From assembly GCA_003427395.1 (NCBI GenBank), contig BFEA01000356.1, positions 1,029,907 through 1,055,343 on the forward strand: a DNA stretch of 25,437 bases. Direction: 5' to 3'. This document shows positions 1 through 10,077 of this stretch, one piece after another. The stretch is from Chara braunii. Its lineage: Eukaryota; Streptophyta; Charophyceae; Charales; Characeae. The translations under genes were made by a program, and so were the position numbers. Positions within the stretch are counted from its first letter, which is position 1; each line of letters begins with the position of its first letter. The notes under the pieces are model-generated. The model was not told the DNA's origin. It was given only the letters and a program-made list of their open reading frames with translations, and did not search any database.

Positions 1-1850
1 TCAAGTTCATGTTCCGGATCTCTACTTGATTGGTCTCTCTTCTCTTTGTGCATGTGCTTCCACTAGTCTAGCCTCTCCTTGTCAAGTTCATGTTCTGGAT
101 CTTTGCTTAGTTGATCTCTTCTCTTTTGTGCATTGTAAAACTCATGTTCCGGATCTTTGCTTAGTTGATCTCTTCTCTTTGTGCATGTACTTCCACTAGT
201 CTAGTCTTTCATTGACAAGTTCATACCCCGGATCTTTACTTTGTTGATCTCTTCTCTTTGTCCATGTACTTCCCACTAGTCTAGTCTTTCATTGTCAAGT
301 TCATGTTTTTATGTGAAATTCCAGATTTTTGCTTAGTTGATCCTTTTCTTTGTGCATTGTCAAGTTCATGTTCTGGACCTCTACTTAATTGGTCTCTTCT
401 CTTTGTGCATGTGCTTCCACTAGTCTAGCCTCTCATTGTCAAAATCATGTTCCGGATTTTTGCCTAGTTGATGCTTCTCTTTGTGCATTGTCAAGTTCAT
501 GTTCAAAATCTTTGCTTAGTTGATCCTTCTCTTTGTGCATTGTCAAGTTCCTGTTCAAGATCTTTGCTTAGTTGATCCCTTCTCTTTGTGCATTGTCAAG
601 TTCATATTCCGAATCTCTCCTAAATTGGTCTCTCTTCTCTTTGTGCATGTGCTTCCACTAGTCAAGCCTCTCTTTGTCAAATTCATGTTCCGGATCTTTG
701 CTTAGTTGATCCCTTCTCTTTTGTGCATTGTCAAGCTCATGTTCCGGATCTTTACTTTGTTGATCTCTTCTCTTTGTGCATGTACTTTCCACTAGTCTAG
801 TCGTTCATTGTCAAGTTTATGTTTTGATGTGAAATTCCGGATCTTTACTTCGTTGATCTCTTCTGTTTGTGCATGTGCTTTCACTAGTCTAGTCTTTCAT
901 TGACAAGTTCATATCCCGAATCTTTGCTTTATTGACCTCTTTTTTTTGTGCATGTACTTCCACTAGTTTAGTATTTCATTGACAAGTTCATGGTCTGGAT
1001 CTTTACTTTGTTGATGTCTTCTCCTTGTGCATATGCTCTCCACTACTCTAGTCCCTCATTGTCAAGTTTATATTTCGGACCCTTACTTTGTTGATCTCTT
1101 CTCCTTGTGCATGTGCTTTCCACTAGTCTAGTCTCTTATTACCAAGTTCATGTTCCGGATCTTTGCTTAGTTAGTCTCTTCTCTTTGTGCATGTGCCTTT
1201 CACTAGTCTAGCCTTTCATTGTCAAGTTCGTGTTCCGGATCTTCGTTTGGTTGAACTCTCTCCTTTGTGCATGTGCTTCCACTAGTCTAGCCTCTCATTG
1301 TCAAGTTTAAGTTTGATGTGAAATTCCGAACCTTTGCTTAGTGGATCTCTACTCTTTGTGCATGTGTTTTCCGCTAGTCTGATCTCTCATTGTCAAGTTC
1401 ATGTTCCGGATCTTCACTTAGTCCGTTCTCTTTGTGCGTGTACCTTCTACTAGTCTAGCCTCTCGTTGTCAAGTTCATGTTCCGGATCTTTACCTAGTTG
1501 GTCTCGTCTGTTTGTGCATGTGCTTCCACTAGTCCAATCTCTCATTGTCACGTTCAAGTGTGATGTGATGTTCCGGATCTTTACTTAGTTAATCTCTTCC
1601 CCTTGTGCATGTGCTTTCCACTAGTCTACCCTCTCGTTGTCAAGTTCGAGTGTGATGTGATGTTCCAGACTGTACTAAGTTAGTCTTTTCTCTTTGTGCA
1701 TATGCCTTCCACTAGTCTAGCCTCTCATTGTCAAGTTCATGTTTGATATAATGTTCCGGATCTTATTTAGGTAATCTTCTTTTCTATGAGCATGTGTTTT
1801 CCATTGATCTAGCTTCTCATTATCATGTTCGTGCATAATATTCCAAGATA
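1..1850 (+). repeat. Satellite B array, about 80-bp units with short and long variants
   Basis: The shared core reads, in pieces, TCAAGTTCATGTTCCGGATC, then CTTTGCTTAGTTGATC, TTCTCTTTGTGCATGTGC and TTCCACTAGTCTAG. Spacing of the CACTAGT core is near 80 bp where units are regular (1041, 1121, 1200, 1280). Two variants are mixed in. A short one of about 52-53 bp lacks the TGCTTCCACTAGTCTAG part (for example 488-600). A long one of about 95-100 bp carries an extra GTTTGATGTGAAATTCCGGA-like segment (for example 300-330, 815-840, 1310-1330). Units become more diverged towards 1850, as expected at the edge of a tandem array. The array is non-coding, and ORFs in it are by-products of low stop density. 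Confidence 0.93.
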
Positions 1851-1870
1851 TATTTTTTCAATCTCTCACT
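1..1870 (+). mobile_element. Putative end (U5) of the 5' LTR, made of satellite B
   Basis: This stretch is degenerate satellite B, ending in diverged units near 1850. It corresponds to the satellite that ends the window (24868-25437), which lies downstream of a TATA box in the putative 3' LTR. By that logic this is U5 of the 5' LTR. The exact LTR end is not certain. A CA followed by CTA and TGG at about 1866-1873 is the kind of junction expected before a primer binding site, but I could not match it to a tRNA. The alternative is that the element was inserted into a genomic satellite array and the satellite is not part of the LTR. Confidence 0.45.
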
Positions 1871-1924
1871 ATGGGGCGAGTGGTTGATGTTTGGTTGCTG
1901 CTACGGGGAGCTGATTTGATTAGG

Positions 1925-2090
1925 AGTTCTTCTTGTTTTTTTTTTTCTCTCTCTCTGTCCTCTTCCTCTCTCACTCTCTCTCCTTCTCCTTCTCCAGGCT
2001 CTCCCCATTTTCCTCCTTCCTCCGCTAGACCTCTCTTTCCCCCCCTTTTAATCACTTTGTCTTCTCTCTCCCTCTCTCCTGTCCCCTCAC
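1925..2090 (+). repeat. Polypyrimidine tract
   Basis: About 165 bp of nearly uninterrupted C/T (runs of T, CT and CCT) lie just after the satellite. It may be part of the leader or mark the LTR/leader boundary. A similar but longer pyrimidine tract lies at 23905-24185 in the putative 3' LTR. The two differ in detail and I do not claim they are direct copies. Open frames on both strands here are composition artefacts. Confidence 0.8.
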
Positions 2091-2099
2091 TTGGCATAT

Positions 2100-4885
2100 G
2101 ACTAATCCTTCTCCCCTCACTTGGAAAACATTGCCAGGGCACGGACGGTAAACGAAATCTGACTTCACTTGGTGGAGAAAGAGGGCAAGGGGGGGATAAA
2201 CGGTCCCTTCTGCCACCAATGAGGCAAAAGAGAAAGGACGCTTGAAAAAGTGGGAGAAAGGCGGAATCCGGAAGAGAACATAAGTTGAGAGTGAGGTCAG
2301 TTTGACTCAACCATTTCCCCGACAGCATGACCACGAGAAGAGAATGGGTTGATTGAGCATCAAGAGGGAACAAAGAGCAGCCAAAGGATTTGAAAAGATA
2401 GGCATGTGGGAAGGGCTATGTGTTCACCCCCAACGAGGGATTGTATGGATCTCCTTGCTTGTGTGGGATTGCGCAGGTAAGTGATGGCTAGAAATGCCTT
2501 GAGCGGGATAGGGGCGAGAGGAATTGGGCACCAAAAGTGAAAGGGAAGAGGGACAAAGGGGCTATAGGACCATTGACATAGAGCGGAAATGACTTTTGCG
2601 CTTGAGGACTTGGAGTGCAAATGAGAGTGCAATCTTACCAAGGAAATTGTGATGTTATGTGTGCATGCATATGAGGGCCCCGAAAAGACTGAGGGACCTA
2701 CTTCAATAAGGAAAACAACAAATTATGAGACCCGATGGATGCGTAGAGACGAGGGGGAGGACGGCTCCGCCACACCCCGATGACGCCATATAGCCACATT
2801 GCTTAGAGAAATGGTGCATGGCCTAAGGATGACGCTTAGCCTACGCACAAGAGAAGAGAAACACTCAAAGAATCCTTGGACTGCCTGCGTATTGGAAGGA
2901 GCAATTGCATGAGAACACAATAAAGAATAAATAAAAAATCAGCGTTGCGGAACGACCAGCGAGGCTACCACCCGGCGTGAGGGCTGAGCTACATCCCCAA
3001 TGTTAAAGCTCTCTCGCGCGATGACCCACCTCCATCCATCTCAAAGCACTAGGTGGGGGTGACCTCGAGACGAATGGCCCGCGCCCCGAGCATGAGCGTG
3101 GGCGGGCCGAGCCAACTGGGACCCACTTTGGGGTCGACTAAGGCTCAAAAGTCTACCGGGGTTTGGCCCTACAAAAATGGTGGAGGTGTCGGGTAGTAGG
3201 GTTAAATTGACCCTTGCGATTCCGACGGGGGCGCCCGACGCATTGACGTGTACACAACCCAAGATAAGGAAAATGGACTTGTGTTTGCTCTTTCCCTTGT
3301 GAGAAATCAGATTTGAGAGTGGCTGGGCGCATGGCATGGCCAGGCCTGGAGGTGTAACATGCATGCTATGCACATGATCAACCGTTCTTTTGAGGAATGA
3401 CTCTAGCCCTCCTTCGTCCGGTGCTAGTGTGCGCTAGTGCGGGGAAGCATTGGGCAAGTCACAGGTCGACCCTTCCTCTTCGTATGAAAGAAGAGTTCCG
3501 GTTACTTGGTAGGCGGTTGGTGCTTGGCTTAGGCCAGGTTCCAATAAAAATCCCGCGGCGGAGTGATCCGACCAAACGGGTGCCCTTCTATCTTCTTCTT
3601 TGAGCCCAATGGGCTCATGCACTTTGCACTTTTTTTGAAATGCTTGAAGGAACCAACATGAACACAACGGGTCATCAAGAAAGAACAATCCTAGCCTATG
3701 AAAGGACAGACAAGGGAAGAGAAGGGAAATGAAGGGAGTTGCTAGACTCCAAGGAAAACTAACTCACCCTTGAAGATTCTCACGAAAAGGAACCAACCAC
3801 TATGTATGAAAGTAGGGGGAGTGACACTCATTGTCCTGAGAGAAAATATGTGAGTTATGACAAGGAAGCGCTGGGTGCACCAAGGGAATGACACTTGTAC
3901 TATGTGTGTGTCACTTAGGACTTGTGTTGCATTATGGGATTCGATTGTCCTGCCTTTCGGAAGGAAAGGATTGGTCTGCACCGGCCAGTGCGGGTTGCGG
4001 AACATCGTTCTCTTTTGTAGGCTGCCATGTGTTCGTATGTGGAGGTCAGGCTACCGAGCTGTCGGACGGGAGTTTGTCACGTCGGTTGATTAGTAGCATT
4101 CTTGTTCGAGTAGTGACGGGATTCGGCTCGATGATCTGCCGGACGGGGTGTGAAATTTCCTTAGGCGAGGCTTAGCCTGTTGGCTGGCGGAGGGAGTATC
4201 ACTGCATGTGGACAAAGACGGAGCCTCGGAGGCGATTAGTAGTTTCTCGTAGCATGGTTTTGGGAAAGGCTAATTCTTGTCGGACCGATGGAAGTGAATG
4301 CCCGGACGGCTGACTTTGTCCCTGTATTTAGGCACTCGAGGTAACCCTCGGTGTCGGTATGGATGTGCAAAGCAGCAAGACGGGATGGGGTATTCTAGGT
4401 AAGGAGGAAAGGGCGAATGCCTTGCCGGGACCTGGGTACCGCGCTCGCGACGGTTGAGCTGCGCTTGAGGTATGGTATAAAACTCTACCGATAGTACCAG
4501 CGGAGATACCATATTGGGGATGGCCGGTGAGGAGATGACCGACCCGTATGTGAGGTTGCCTGATTTTCTTTATGTGTTCCCCCTCTGTAAAAATTGATTG
4601 AGCTTGGACTGTTAGATGGGACATATTTCTAAGTCTATCCCCCCCCCCTATCTAAGTCCGCACGAGTGAGAGATGATCGGAAGGAAGGAGCATAAAGGTC
4701 GATTGGAATGAAACCAAGAGAAAGAATGTGGGCAAATGGATGACCGGTCGAGGGAATTATAGGAAGGGGGTACTTAGGAATGGGAAGGTAAAATAGGGAG
4801 ACCTTGATGAGGGGTCTGAAATAATTCTCATCTAGGACAAGGGTTGACCTGACCAAAAGGATCGGTTGGTGTTTTTTTATGAAAA
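2100..4885 (+). other. Long non-coding leader (putative 5' UTR/intron)
   Basis: This stretch of about 2.8 kb has no reading frame longer than about 110 codons on either strand. No translated segment shows family resemblance or repeats another part of the window. Its composition is ordinary and it is not tandemly repeated. The notable content is the donor-like site at 2474-2482. If that site is used, most of this stretch is intron for the spliced mRNAs discussed in the findings. Packaging or dimerisation signals would be expected in such a leader, but I cannot point to one. Confidence 0.6.
2474..2482 (+). promoter_or_regulatory. Candidate shared 5' splice donor CAG|GTAAGT
   Basis: The nine bases CAGGTAAGT match the eukaryotic 5' splice consensus exactly, with the cut between 2476 and 2477. 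It lies in the leader upstream of every ORF. Acceptor-like sites occur immediately before most of the ORFs. It is the best donor I noticed in the leader. Usage is inferred; no transcript evidence is available. Confidence 0.45.
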
Positions 4886-4888
4886 CAG
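4869..4888 (+). promoter_or_regulatory. Candidate 3' splice site before ORF A
   Basis: A T-rich run (TGTTTTTTTAT) is followed by CAG at 4886-4888 and then G. The ATG of ORF A begins 21 nt later (4910). This matches the spacing seen before ORF B, ORF D, gag and the 3' accessory ORF. Confidence 0.45.
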
Positions 4889-4909
4889 GGGTCGGGTGTT
4901 GAAAACAAG

Positions 4910-5709
4910 ATGGCACGATGGTTGCCTTCCCCGATCTATACTAGTGGTCTGGAAATGTCAGTAGATATAAAGGATGGACTATCGGTCGTCCTCCCGGAAA
5001 ATGGGACGTGGGCGGACCTTGAACTAGCGTATCAAACGATAATGCTGGAAGGAGAGGATGCTTTCCTTTGGATAGAAACAATATGGACTAATGTCAGCTT
5101 GACGAGGTTGTCACCAAGTTTAATGGATTTGAAATTCCGAGGAACAGTGGAAGCCCGGGGGTGAGTCTACTCGTCGCAAGATGGGGAGAAAGCTATGATC
5201 ATAGAGTTGGCACTCGAACACCGAACGAGTTGTTTAGGAAGGCAGAAGCAGAGGTTGTGTGGGCTGCATGTCAACGGAGGGAAATGGAAATGGAAAGGGT
5301 AGACGTACGGGTGGAACTTGGGGATAGAGGAAGCATGAGGCGACCCGTAAGAACCATGCGATGTGTGCTGCCCCCCTTCCTGGTGGATGCGGTTTTCGGA
5401 AACCGGAGCAGGCTAGTACGGATATGCCAGTCCATGATGAACCTGGAACTATACCACTGCGCTAGGCATGATTTTTTTCGGTTATCAGTAGAGATGGGGC
5501 CGTTCGAGGGGAACTGGGCGGAGGAGTTGGCCGGGATACTAAACTGCCTTAGCTTAGACAATATCTTTGTCCCTAGCGTTGTGCATTGGGGGATAGTCTA
5601 CAGGAATGTGGCAATAGGGGAGACGTTTCTAGATGGGGTAAGGGAGTTGGTGTACGACGAGGAGGACGACTTCAGTGATGAAGATGAAGATAAAGAGATA
5701 GAGGACTAG
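4910..5709 (+). pseudogene. ORF A: first of four tandem paralogous accessory proteins (broken)
   Basis: Function unknown; I do not recognise the family. The start is the ATG at 4910, just after an acceptor-like CAG. Reading runs in one frame to a TGA at 5162-5164. Beyond it that frame still resembles the paralogs (about 5165-5220, a G-x-V-Y-S-S-x-D-G stretch). A frameshift near 5215-5225 then moves to the frame that stops at 5707-5709. Shared family landmarks are an N-terminal LP motif followed by a D-x-x-x-L-x-I-E-x-x-W motif (LPENG to WIETIW), then LPPFLVD, then EMGPFEGNWAEELAGIL, and a C-terminal GETFLDGVREL. Only this copy has a strongly acidic tail (DEEDDFSDEDEDKEIED). Length would be about 265 codons, close to ORFs C and D. 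No signal peptide, membrane segment or known catalytic motif was seen. It could be a captured host gene family or a structural protein of the element. Confidence 0.7.
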
Positions 5710-5750
5710 GACTTCTAAGAGGGGTGGGGTGACTTAACTTAGGAAGGATG

Positions 5751-5770
5751 GGTGACCTTGGATTGTGCAG
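5751..5770 (+). promoter_or_regulatory. Candidate 3' splice site before ORF B
   Basis: The sequence GATTGTGCAG ends at 5770, with a CTTAAC branch-point-like stretch about 35 nt upstream (near 5735). The ATG of ORF B (5782) is 11 nt downstream. The pyrimidine content is modest, so it is weaker than the sites before ORF A and ORF D. Confidence 0.38.
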
Positions 5771-5781
5771 GAAAAAGGAAG

Positions 5782-6537
5782 ATGACTAGAGAAGCGATGA
5801 TGATGGAATACACCTTCAAAGGATGGGAACCAAGGCGACTTAGAGGGGGGGTAGGGATGCCTTTACCAACGGAAAACGAATGGAGAGGGACCACGTGCGA
5901 CTGGGTTGGGTTTGAGGTTGCCCGAAACTTATTGTATGTATGGATAGAACGAATTTGGAATCCGGTAAGGGAAGAGGAAGGTTGGGATGATATAGCAGAA
6001 GGCAAGGTAGAGTCAGTTGGAACGATTGTCCTTTCCGAGGAAGGGTGACACCTGTTTTGTACTATGTTAGCAATAGGACAGGACCCGACGTGACTTCTAG
6101 GGGATGCAGAGGCCCGGACCCGAAAAGAAGGCAAGCGGTTCGCCAACGAGGGATGGGACGAAGTTAGTAGCAGAGTTGTGATAGGAGGATGGAAGGAACT
6201 TAAGCCTCAAAGTCTACGGATAACGGCTTGGGTACCGGAGTTCATAGCCGAGTGGTTTGGAGGGTTTGAACACATTTCGGAAGTAGCCGACCCCATGAGA
6301 AAGGTGCATATAGAGTGTGCCTAGCTGACTGAGGAGTTTTATAGACTCTCATTGAAATATGGGCCCTTCTACGGGGATAAAGCCGGTAAGGTCATCACCA
6401 TCCTGAGGATAGGTAAATACGACTGCCTAGAGGTAAGCGCGGAAACTTGGGACGCCATAGTTAGTCAGGAGGCAGCGGCCTCGCCATCCTATGTGGGCGA
6501 TGTCTTTATGCTATTTGAGGTGTGGTGGTTTGATTGA
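5782..6537 (+). pseudogene. ORF B: second tandem paralog (three in-frame stops)
   Basis: Function unknown, same family as A, C and D. One frame stays alignable from the ATG at 5782 to the TGA at 6535-6537, interrupted by TGA at 6046, TGA at 6091 and TAG at 6322. The start MTRE resembles MTRR of ORF C. Landmarks in order are LPTENEW, DWVGFEV and LYVWIERIW, then GTIVLSEEG directly followed by the first stop where C and D have Trp, then WVPEF, KYGPFYGDKAGKVITIL and SPSYVGDVFMLFEV. About 250 codons. Because the frame is kept despite three stops, decay was by point mutation, probably recent compared with the divergence between paralogs. The family assignment is visible directly in the window. Confidence 0.72.
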
Positions 6538-6799
6538 AGGGACTCAAAGTTCGAGCGCCACAGGAAGAATGAAGTGTGAAGGGTGCATGTGAATTAGGAT
6601 GTAGCATGAGAGAGGGGTGTGTACATTAGTCAGCAGGGGACGCAAGGAGGCCGAAACAAAAGGCAGACATGGAGACGTGATAGTGGCGGGAACCAGTGTA
6701 CGAAAGGAAGAGGTACCTGAAATACTAAAACACGAAAGACGCGGAATCTCGGTGGGTGCAACAATCAGACTAAGGAAGCGGGAAAGGAGGCATTGCGAG

Positions 6800-7591
6800 A
6801 TGACCCGGCGAATGACGTTTTGGGAAGATAGGCCTCGCGGGATCCGACCACCAAGGGTATCGGGAGACAGGGTCGAAATAAGCCTGCCATCAAGGAGCGT
6901 GGTGAGTAACCCGGTAATGGACTGGGTGGGGGTAGAGTTGGTGGAAGACACGGTGTACCTAGTAATAGAACTGGAGTGGCGTACGAGAGGGGAATTCGGG
7001 GGCATAAATTTGGACCTCCCAGAGCGAGTGCATGCGACGGGATCCTTACACCTGTCGGAAGAAGGGTGGCGGACCTTTGGGATTGCCTTGGCCTCCGGGG
7101 ATGACCCCGTGCGAATGTTCGAGGGGGCATGGCAAATAACCTGGCGGGAGGGGTTTGAGTTTGCAGATCCGGAACGAGATGACGTGACGGCTGAGGTAAA
7201 AGTCGCCGCGGCAGGGATTTTTGAGCTGCCAAATGAGGTCCTACGGATGAGTCTACCACCCTTCCTGCTAAGACGAATGGGAGGCATAGAACGAGTGGAG
7301 CAGGCGGTGACTGCCGTAACTAGGCTAAATTTTGACGAAGCATTAATGTATCGAGAATACTATCGGCCCTTCCTAGAGATGGGGCCTTTCGGGGACGAAC
7401 AAGGGCGCGAGGTGCTTTGCATTCTACGAGCAACGGTAAATACTAGGCCAGGAGTCCCACAAATAAGGGATGAGACCATGTGGAGAGTCATCCGGCGAGA
7501 GGTAGGTCGGGGCGCGACCTACATAGATGATCTCTACCGACTGTACGAACAGCCAGAGGAGGCTACTGCTCCCGGGGGTACAGAGGGATAG
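6800..7591 (+). CDS. ORF C: third tandem paralog, open
   Basis: Function unknown, same family. The frame is open upstream to 6617, but the first in-frame ATG is 6800. Its MTRRMTFWEDRP start lines up with MTREAMMMEY of ORF B, so I place the start there, giving 263 codons. Landmarks are LPSRS, DWVGVELVEDTVYLVIELEW, then ATGSLHLSEEGW, GIALASGDDP, LPPFLLRRMGG, EMGPFGDEQGREVLCIL, and the end motif GATYIDDLYRLYEQPEE. It is rich in Arg and Glu and predicted soluble. A weak acceptor-like CAGCAG lies at 6631-6636, far from this start. Unlike its neighbours, C therefore lacks a close acceptor and may depend on a different start or have lost its splice site. It could still be a pseudogene without stops. 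Confidence 0.68.
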   Translation: MTRRMTFWEDRPRGIRPPRVSGDRVEISLPSRSVVSNPVMDWVGVELVEDTVYLVIELEWRTRGEFGGINLDLPERVHATGSLHLSEEGWRTFGIALASGDDPVRMFEGAWQITWREGFEFADPERDDVTAEVKVAAAGIFELPNEVLRMSLPPFLLRRMGGIERVEQAVTAVTRLNFDEALMYREYYRPFLEMGPFGDEQGREVLCILRATVNTRPGVPQIRDETMWRVIRREVGRGATYIDDLYRLYEQPEEATAPGGTEG

Positions 7592-7660
7592 TTGGGACTA
7601 GAAAAGAGAAATGAAAACACGAAGGGCAAGGGAGGCAGTAGGTGGGCGGATTCTGAAGAT

Positions 7661-7692
7661 TGACTGTAACCCTTTCTATGTGGACTATGCAG
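7661..7692 (+). promoter_or_regulatory. Candidate 3' splice site before ORF D
   Basis: A TTGACTGTAACC branch-like stretch is followed by CCCTTTCTATG and CAG at 7690-7692. The ATG at 7711 is 18 nt downstream. It is among the best acceptor-like sites in the window, with branch, pyrimidine run and AG in the expected order and spacing. Confidence 0.48.
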
Positions 7693-7710
7693 GGAATCAC
7701 CAAGGTAACA

Positions 7711-8526
7711 ATGGCAGCAAGACGTGAGCGAGTGGAACGCCAGCCCCGTGTGCGAATGGAACGCCAACCTCGGTACCCCAGACCGCCTTGGAACAACGAG
7801 GGACGATGGGAAGTATCCCTCCCGTCGAGTTCTACCTATCGGGGGTTCGACATAGAATGGCGGGCCGTGACTTTGGGAAGGGACGCCGCCTTCATGTTGG
7901 TAGAATGTCGATGGATAGGAATGAGACTCAACCGGGGACCTGGAGACGATCTGTTTTCCAATTTGGAAGTTACCGGGACCATGTATCTGCCTGAGATCGG
8001 TTGGCACTCGTTGGGGGTAGAGATAGCACAAGGTCACGAGCTGGCACCGGTCTTTCGAAGGGCCGCTCGGACGTTGACCCGGATAGGACAATCGGTCAGG
8101 GGAAGAAGGAACGTGGGCTTACTTACCTGGGTGGAAATGGGAGGTTGGAGGGAGTTCAGGGCACCGACCACACCGCTGAGATGCCGAGTGCCCCGTTTTA
8201 TGATAGACCTCGTCTTCGAAAGCCTCGCGAGGGCGCAGGAGCTGGCAGACTCAGCGATAGTCTGGGCTGGCCACTTTCCCTCCCCTACCATTGGGATGTT
8301 CTATGATGTCGCTGTGGAGCATGGGCCGTTCTGGGGAAACAGGGCCCACGAATTACTAGAAGTCATCTACATCCTGATGTTTTGTGCACCCCGGCTAGAC
8401 TGGACGGGGTGCGAACGCATAATCCAAAGGGAAATCGAGATAGGGGAGAATTATCCTACGGGGGTGGCTCAATTATTCGAGGAGCCTACCGAACCGGAAG
8501 GGCCACAAAGGCGAGAACGGGACTAG
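7711..8526 (+). CDS. ORF D: fourth tandem paralog, open
   Basis: Function unknown, same family. I chose the ATG at 7711 because it follows an acceptor-like CAG; the frame is open further upstream (7660) but would run through that site. It is 271 codons long. An Arg-rich N-terminus (MAARRERVERQPRVRMERQ) could bind nucleic acid or act as a nuclear signal. Family landmarks follow: LPSSSTYRGF, DIEWRAVTLGRDAAFMLVEC, TGTMYLPEIGW, VPRFMIDLVF, EHGPFWGNRAHELLEVI, GENYPTGVAQLFEEP. This is the best preserved copy and the best query for database searches. The basic N-terminus here contrasts with the acidic C-terminus of ORF A, so the copies may have taken different roles. Confidence 0.7.
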   Translation: MAARRERVERQPRVRMERQPRYPRPPWNNEGRWEVSLPSSSTYRGFDIEWRAVTLGRDAAFMLVECRWIGMRLNRGPGDDLFSNLEVTGTMYLPEIGWHSLGVEIAQGHELAPVFRRAARTLTRIGQSVRGRRNVGLLTWVEMGGWREFRAPTTPLRCRVPRFMIDLVFESLARAQELADSAIVWAGHFPSPTIGMFYDVAVEHGPFWGNRAHELLEVIYILMFCAPRLDWTGCERIIQREIEIGENYPTGVAQLFEEPTEPEGPQRRERD

Positions 8527-8948
8527 CACCTGCAGACGAGCCAATAGGGCAAATCAAGCACAATTCGCTATGTTCGAAGGCCACCGACAGAAATAGGAAA
8601 AGGGGGGGGACCTCGGACCCGGATGATCAATAACCGTCAGACAGGGAATCCCGCGCAGGAAAACATTTTCTAGCAGGTCGCCCAACCCGGAACCCTACGC
8701 ACCGACCAACGGAATAAGGGCGCTCTAAACGAGCTGGTGATAAGTGAAGCTAAGTTACGCCCTTAGCTCGGTGAGGCAGCAGAGACGGACGCGGCTCCAT
8801 ATTAAGGAAGCCATCAGAAAATGAAAATGGGGAAAAACCTAATTACCAAGTAAAAGGATAAACCAACAGGATTGGAACCTAGGGAACCTAAATGCCTCAC
8901 ACTGCGTTTGTTCTGCGAAATCCTTTGGTTATGCAGAAGTAGGCAAGT
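8527..8948 (+). other. Non-coding spacer between ORF D and gag
   Basis: These 420 bp show no supported frame and no repeats. The spacer ends with the acceptor-like site at 8934-8936 that precedes gag. It probably acts as intron sequence or UTR. Confidence 0.55.
8913..8936 (+). promoter_or_regulatory. Candidate 3' splice site before gag
   Basis: A TTTGTTCTGCG stretch and TCCTTTGGTTATG precede CAG at 8934-8936. The gag ATG (8949) is 12 nt downstream. The layout is the same as before ORFs A, B and D. Confidence 0.42.
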
Positions 8949-10073
8949 ATGGCAACGGAGGATGAGATGGGTAATCATGAAAGTGAGGGAGGACCAGGCT
9001 TAGGAGGCAGTGCTGAGCAAAGCAAGGAAGGGTAGAAGCACAGGGAATCAGCAAATCCGGACGGCACCAAAGGGAACCAGCAGGAAATGTCCTCAGGAGA
9101 GAGCTCGGGAAAAGCCGGGGGAAGCAGACAGGGGACCCAGGAAATCAAGGAGGGCAGGAATAAGGATAGGGCGAGCCCCGGGAACTCGGAGGGAGCTGTG
9201 TCTAAGAAAGTAAGGGTCACGGACACGAGGCGCAAACTAGCAGAAATAGAGAAGAGGACCGCGGAATACAAGGCAAGGTTAATTGAGGAAATGATGACTG
9301 GGAACGAGGAAGGCCCTCTGCAGGAGGTACTGCGGGACGAACGGAAAACCAGTCGGGGCGGAACTGGGCAAGTGGATAAGGGTAGTGACCGTGGGGGAAC
9401 GCCAAGCAAAAGAAGAAAAGAGAGAGAGAACTTGCCGGGAATGGAGGCAGAGAAGGCGACGAACCCCTTAGCCACAGACAGTAGGGCTAGCCGTCTGCCG
9501 GCCTCGCCAGCGGCATCGCGAGGATGCGAAGGGCTCTGGAGCCTCAGAGAAAGGGTGTTGGGGTGGTTCGACCCAAAAGGAACGGCGAAGACTAGAGGGG
9601 GGCAGAAAGCCAGCAAGGAAGGGCCAGATACCAGCGTGGCAGACGAGGCCAGTAGCTCCGAAGGTGGCCTTAGGAAGATAGTATCATCCCTTACACGAGC
9701 ACTGAACAAAAACCAAGGCTATCTGACAGATGCCAAGAAAAAGTTGACTTTCGATGGAGCAAACATCACGAAGTTCTTGATCGACTACGAGAACCTTGCT
9801 GCATTATTAAAGTGGATCGAGGAGGAAAAAATGGGAACGTTGGCTTTGGTCAAGGAAGGAGAGATCATAGATCTGACCGGTAGGACGGGTGACAAGGTAA
9901 AGAAGGGAATTGAAAGTCCACATGAATGGGTGCACGGGGTCGACAATAAGATTGAAAGGATGGAAGGCGCGCTACTGGTTATGCAGGCGCAAGTATCCTG
10001 ACCTGCCCTTCCTCCCCAGGAAGCTGTGGTTCCGCTAGGGGTAGCCAACCGGGGATTCGAAGAGAGATCCTGC
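8949..10073 (+). pseudogene. gag: gag: matrix/capsid part of the structural polyprotein (interrupted)
   Basis: Role: Gag forms the cytoplasmic particle that packages element RNA. The ATG at 8949 (MATEDEMGNHESEGG) starts the frame. A TAG at 9033 and a TGA at 9999 interrupt it, and the same frame can be followed to about 10073. The first 200 residues are a charged, low-complexity region with a short coiled-coil-like part (RRKLAEIEKRTAEYKARLIEE, near 9228-9290). A capsid-entry motif, FDGANITKFLIDYENLAALL, begins at 9750 and resembles the start of Ty3/gypsy capsids. After it only about 110 codons remain before the zinc knuckle, shorter than usual, so part of the capsid core may be deleted or rearranged. 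A frameshift at about 10060-10075 joins the next frame. Confidence 0.75.
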
Positions 10074-10077
10074 TAAC

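Noticed and set aside
520-705. Plus-strand frame of 61 codons in satellite B
   Set aside because: It repeats the satellite with no independent coding signal.
1866-1890. Primer binding site starting TGGGGCGAGTGG at 1871
   Set aside because: Position after a CA is suitable, but I could not match it to a known tRNA 3' end; left as a possibility only.
1858-2373. Minus-strand frame of 171 codons
   Set aside because: It lies over a polypyrimidine tract, giving Glu/Arg/Lys low complexity; no family resemblance.
3857-4175. Two overlapping frames (78 and 95 codons) in the leader
   Set aside because: Neither has recognisable motifs, repeats or a good start context; lengths are within chance.
6544-7287. 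Minus-strand frame of 247 codons opposite ORF C
   Set aside because: Shadow of ORF C, which has clear paralogs on the + strand; the minus frame has none.
8975-9709. Minus-strand frame of 244 codons opposite gag
   Set aside because: Ser/Pro/Leu-rich mirror of the charged gag N-terminus.
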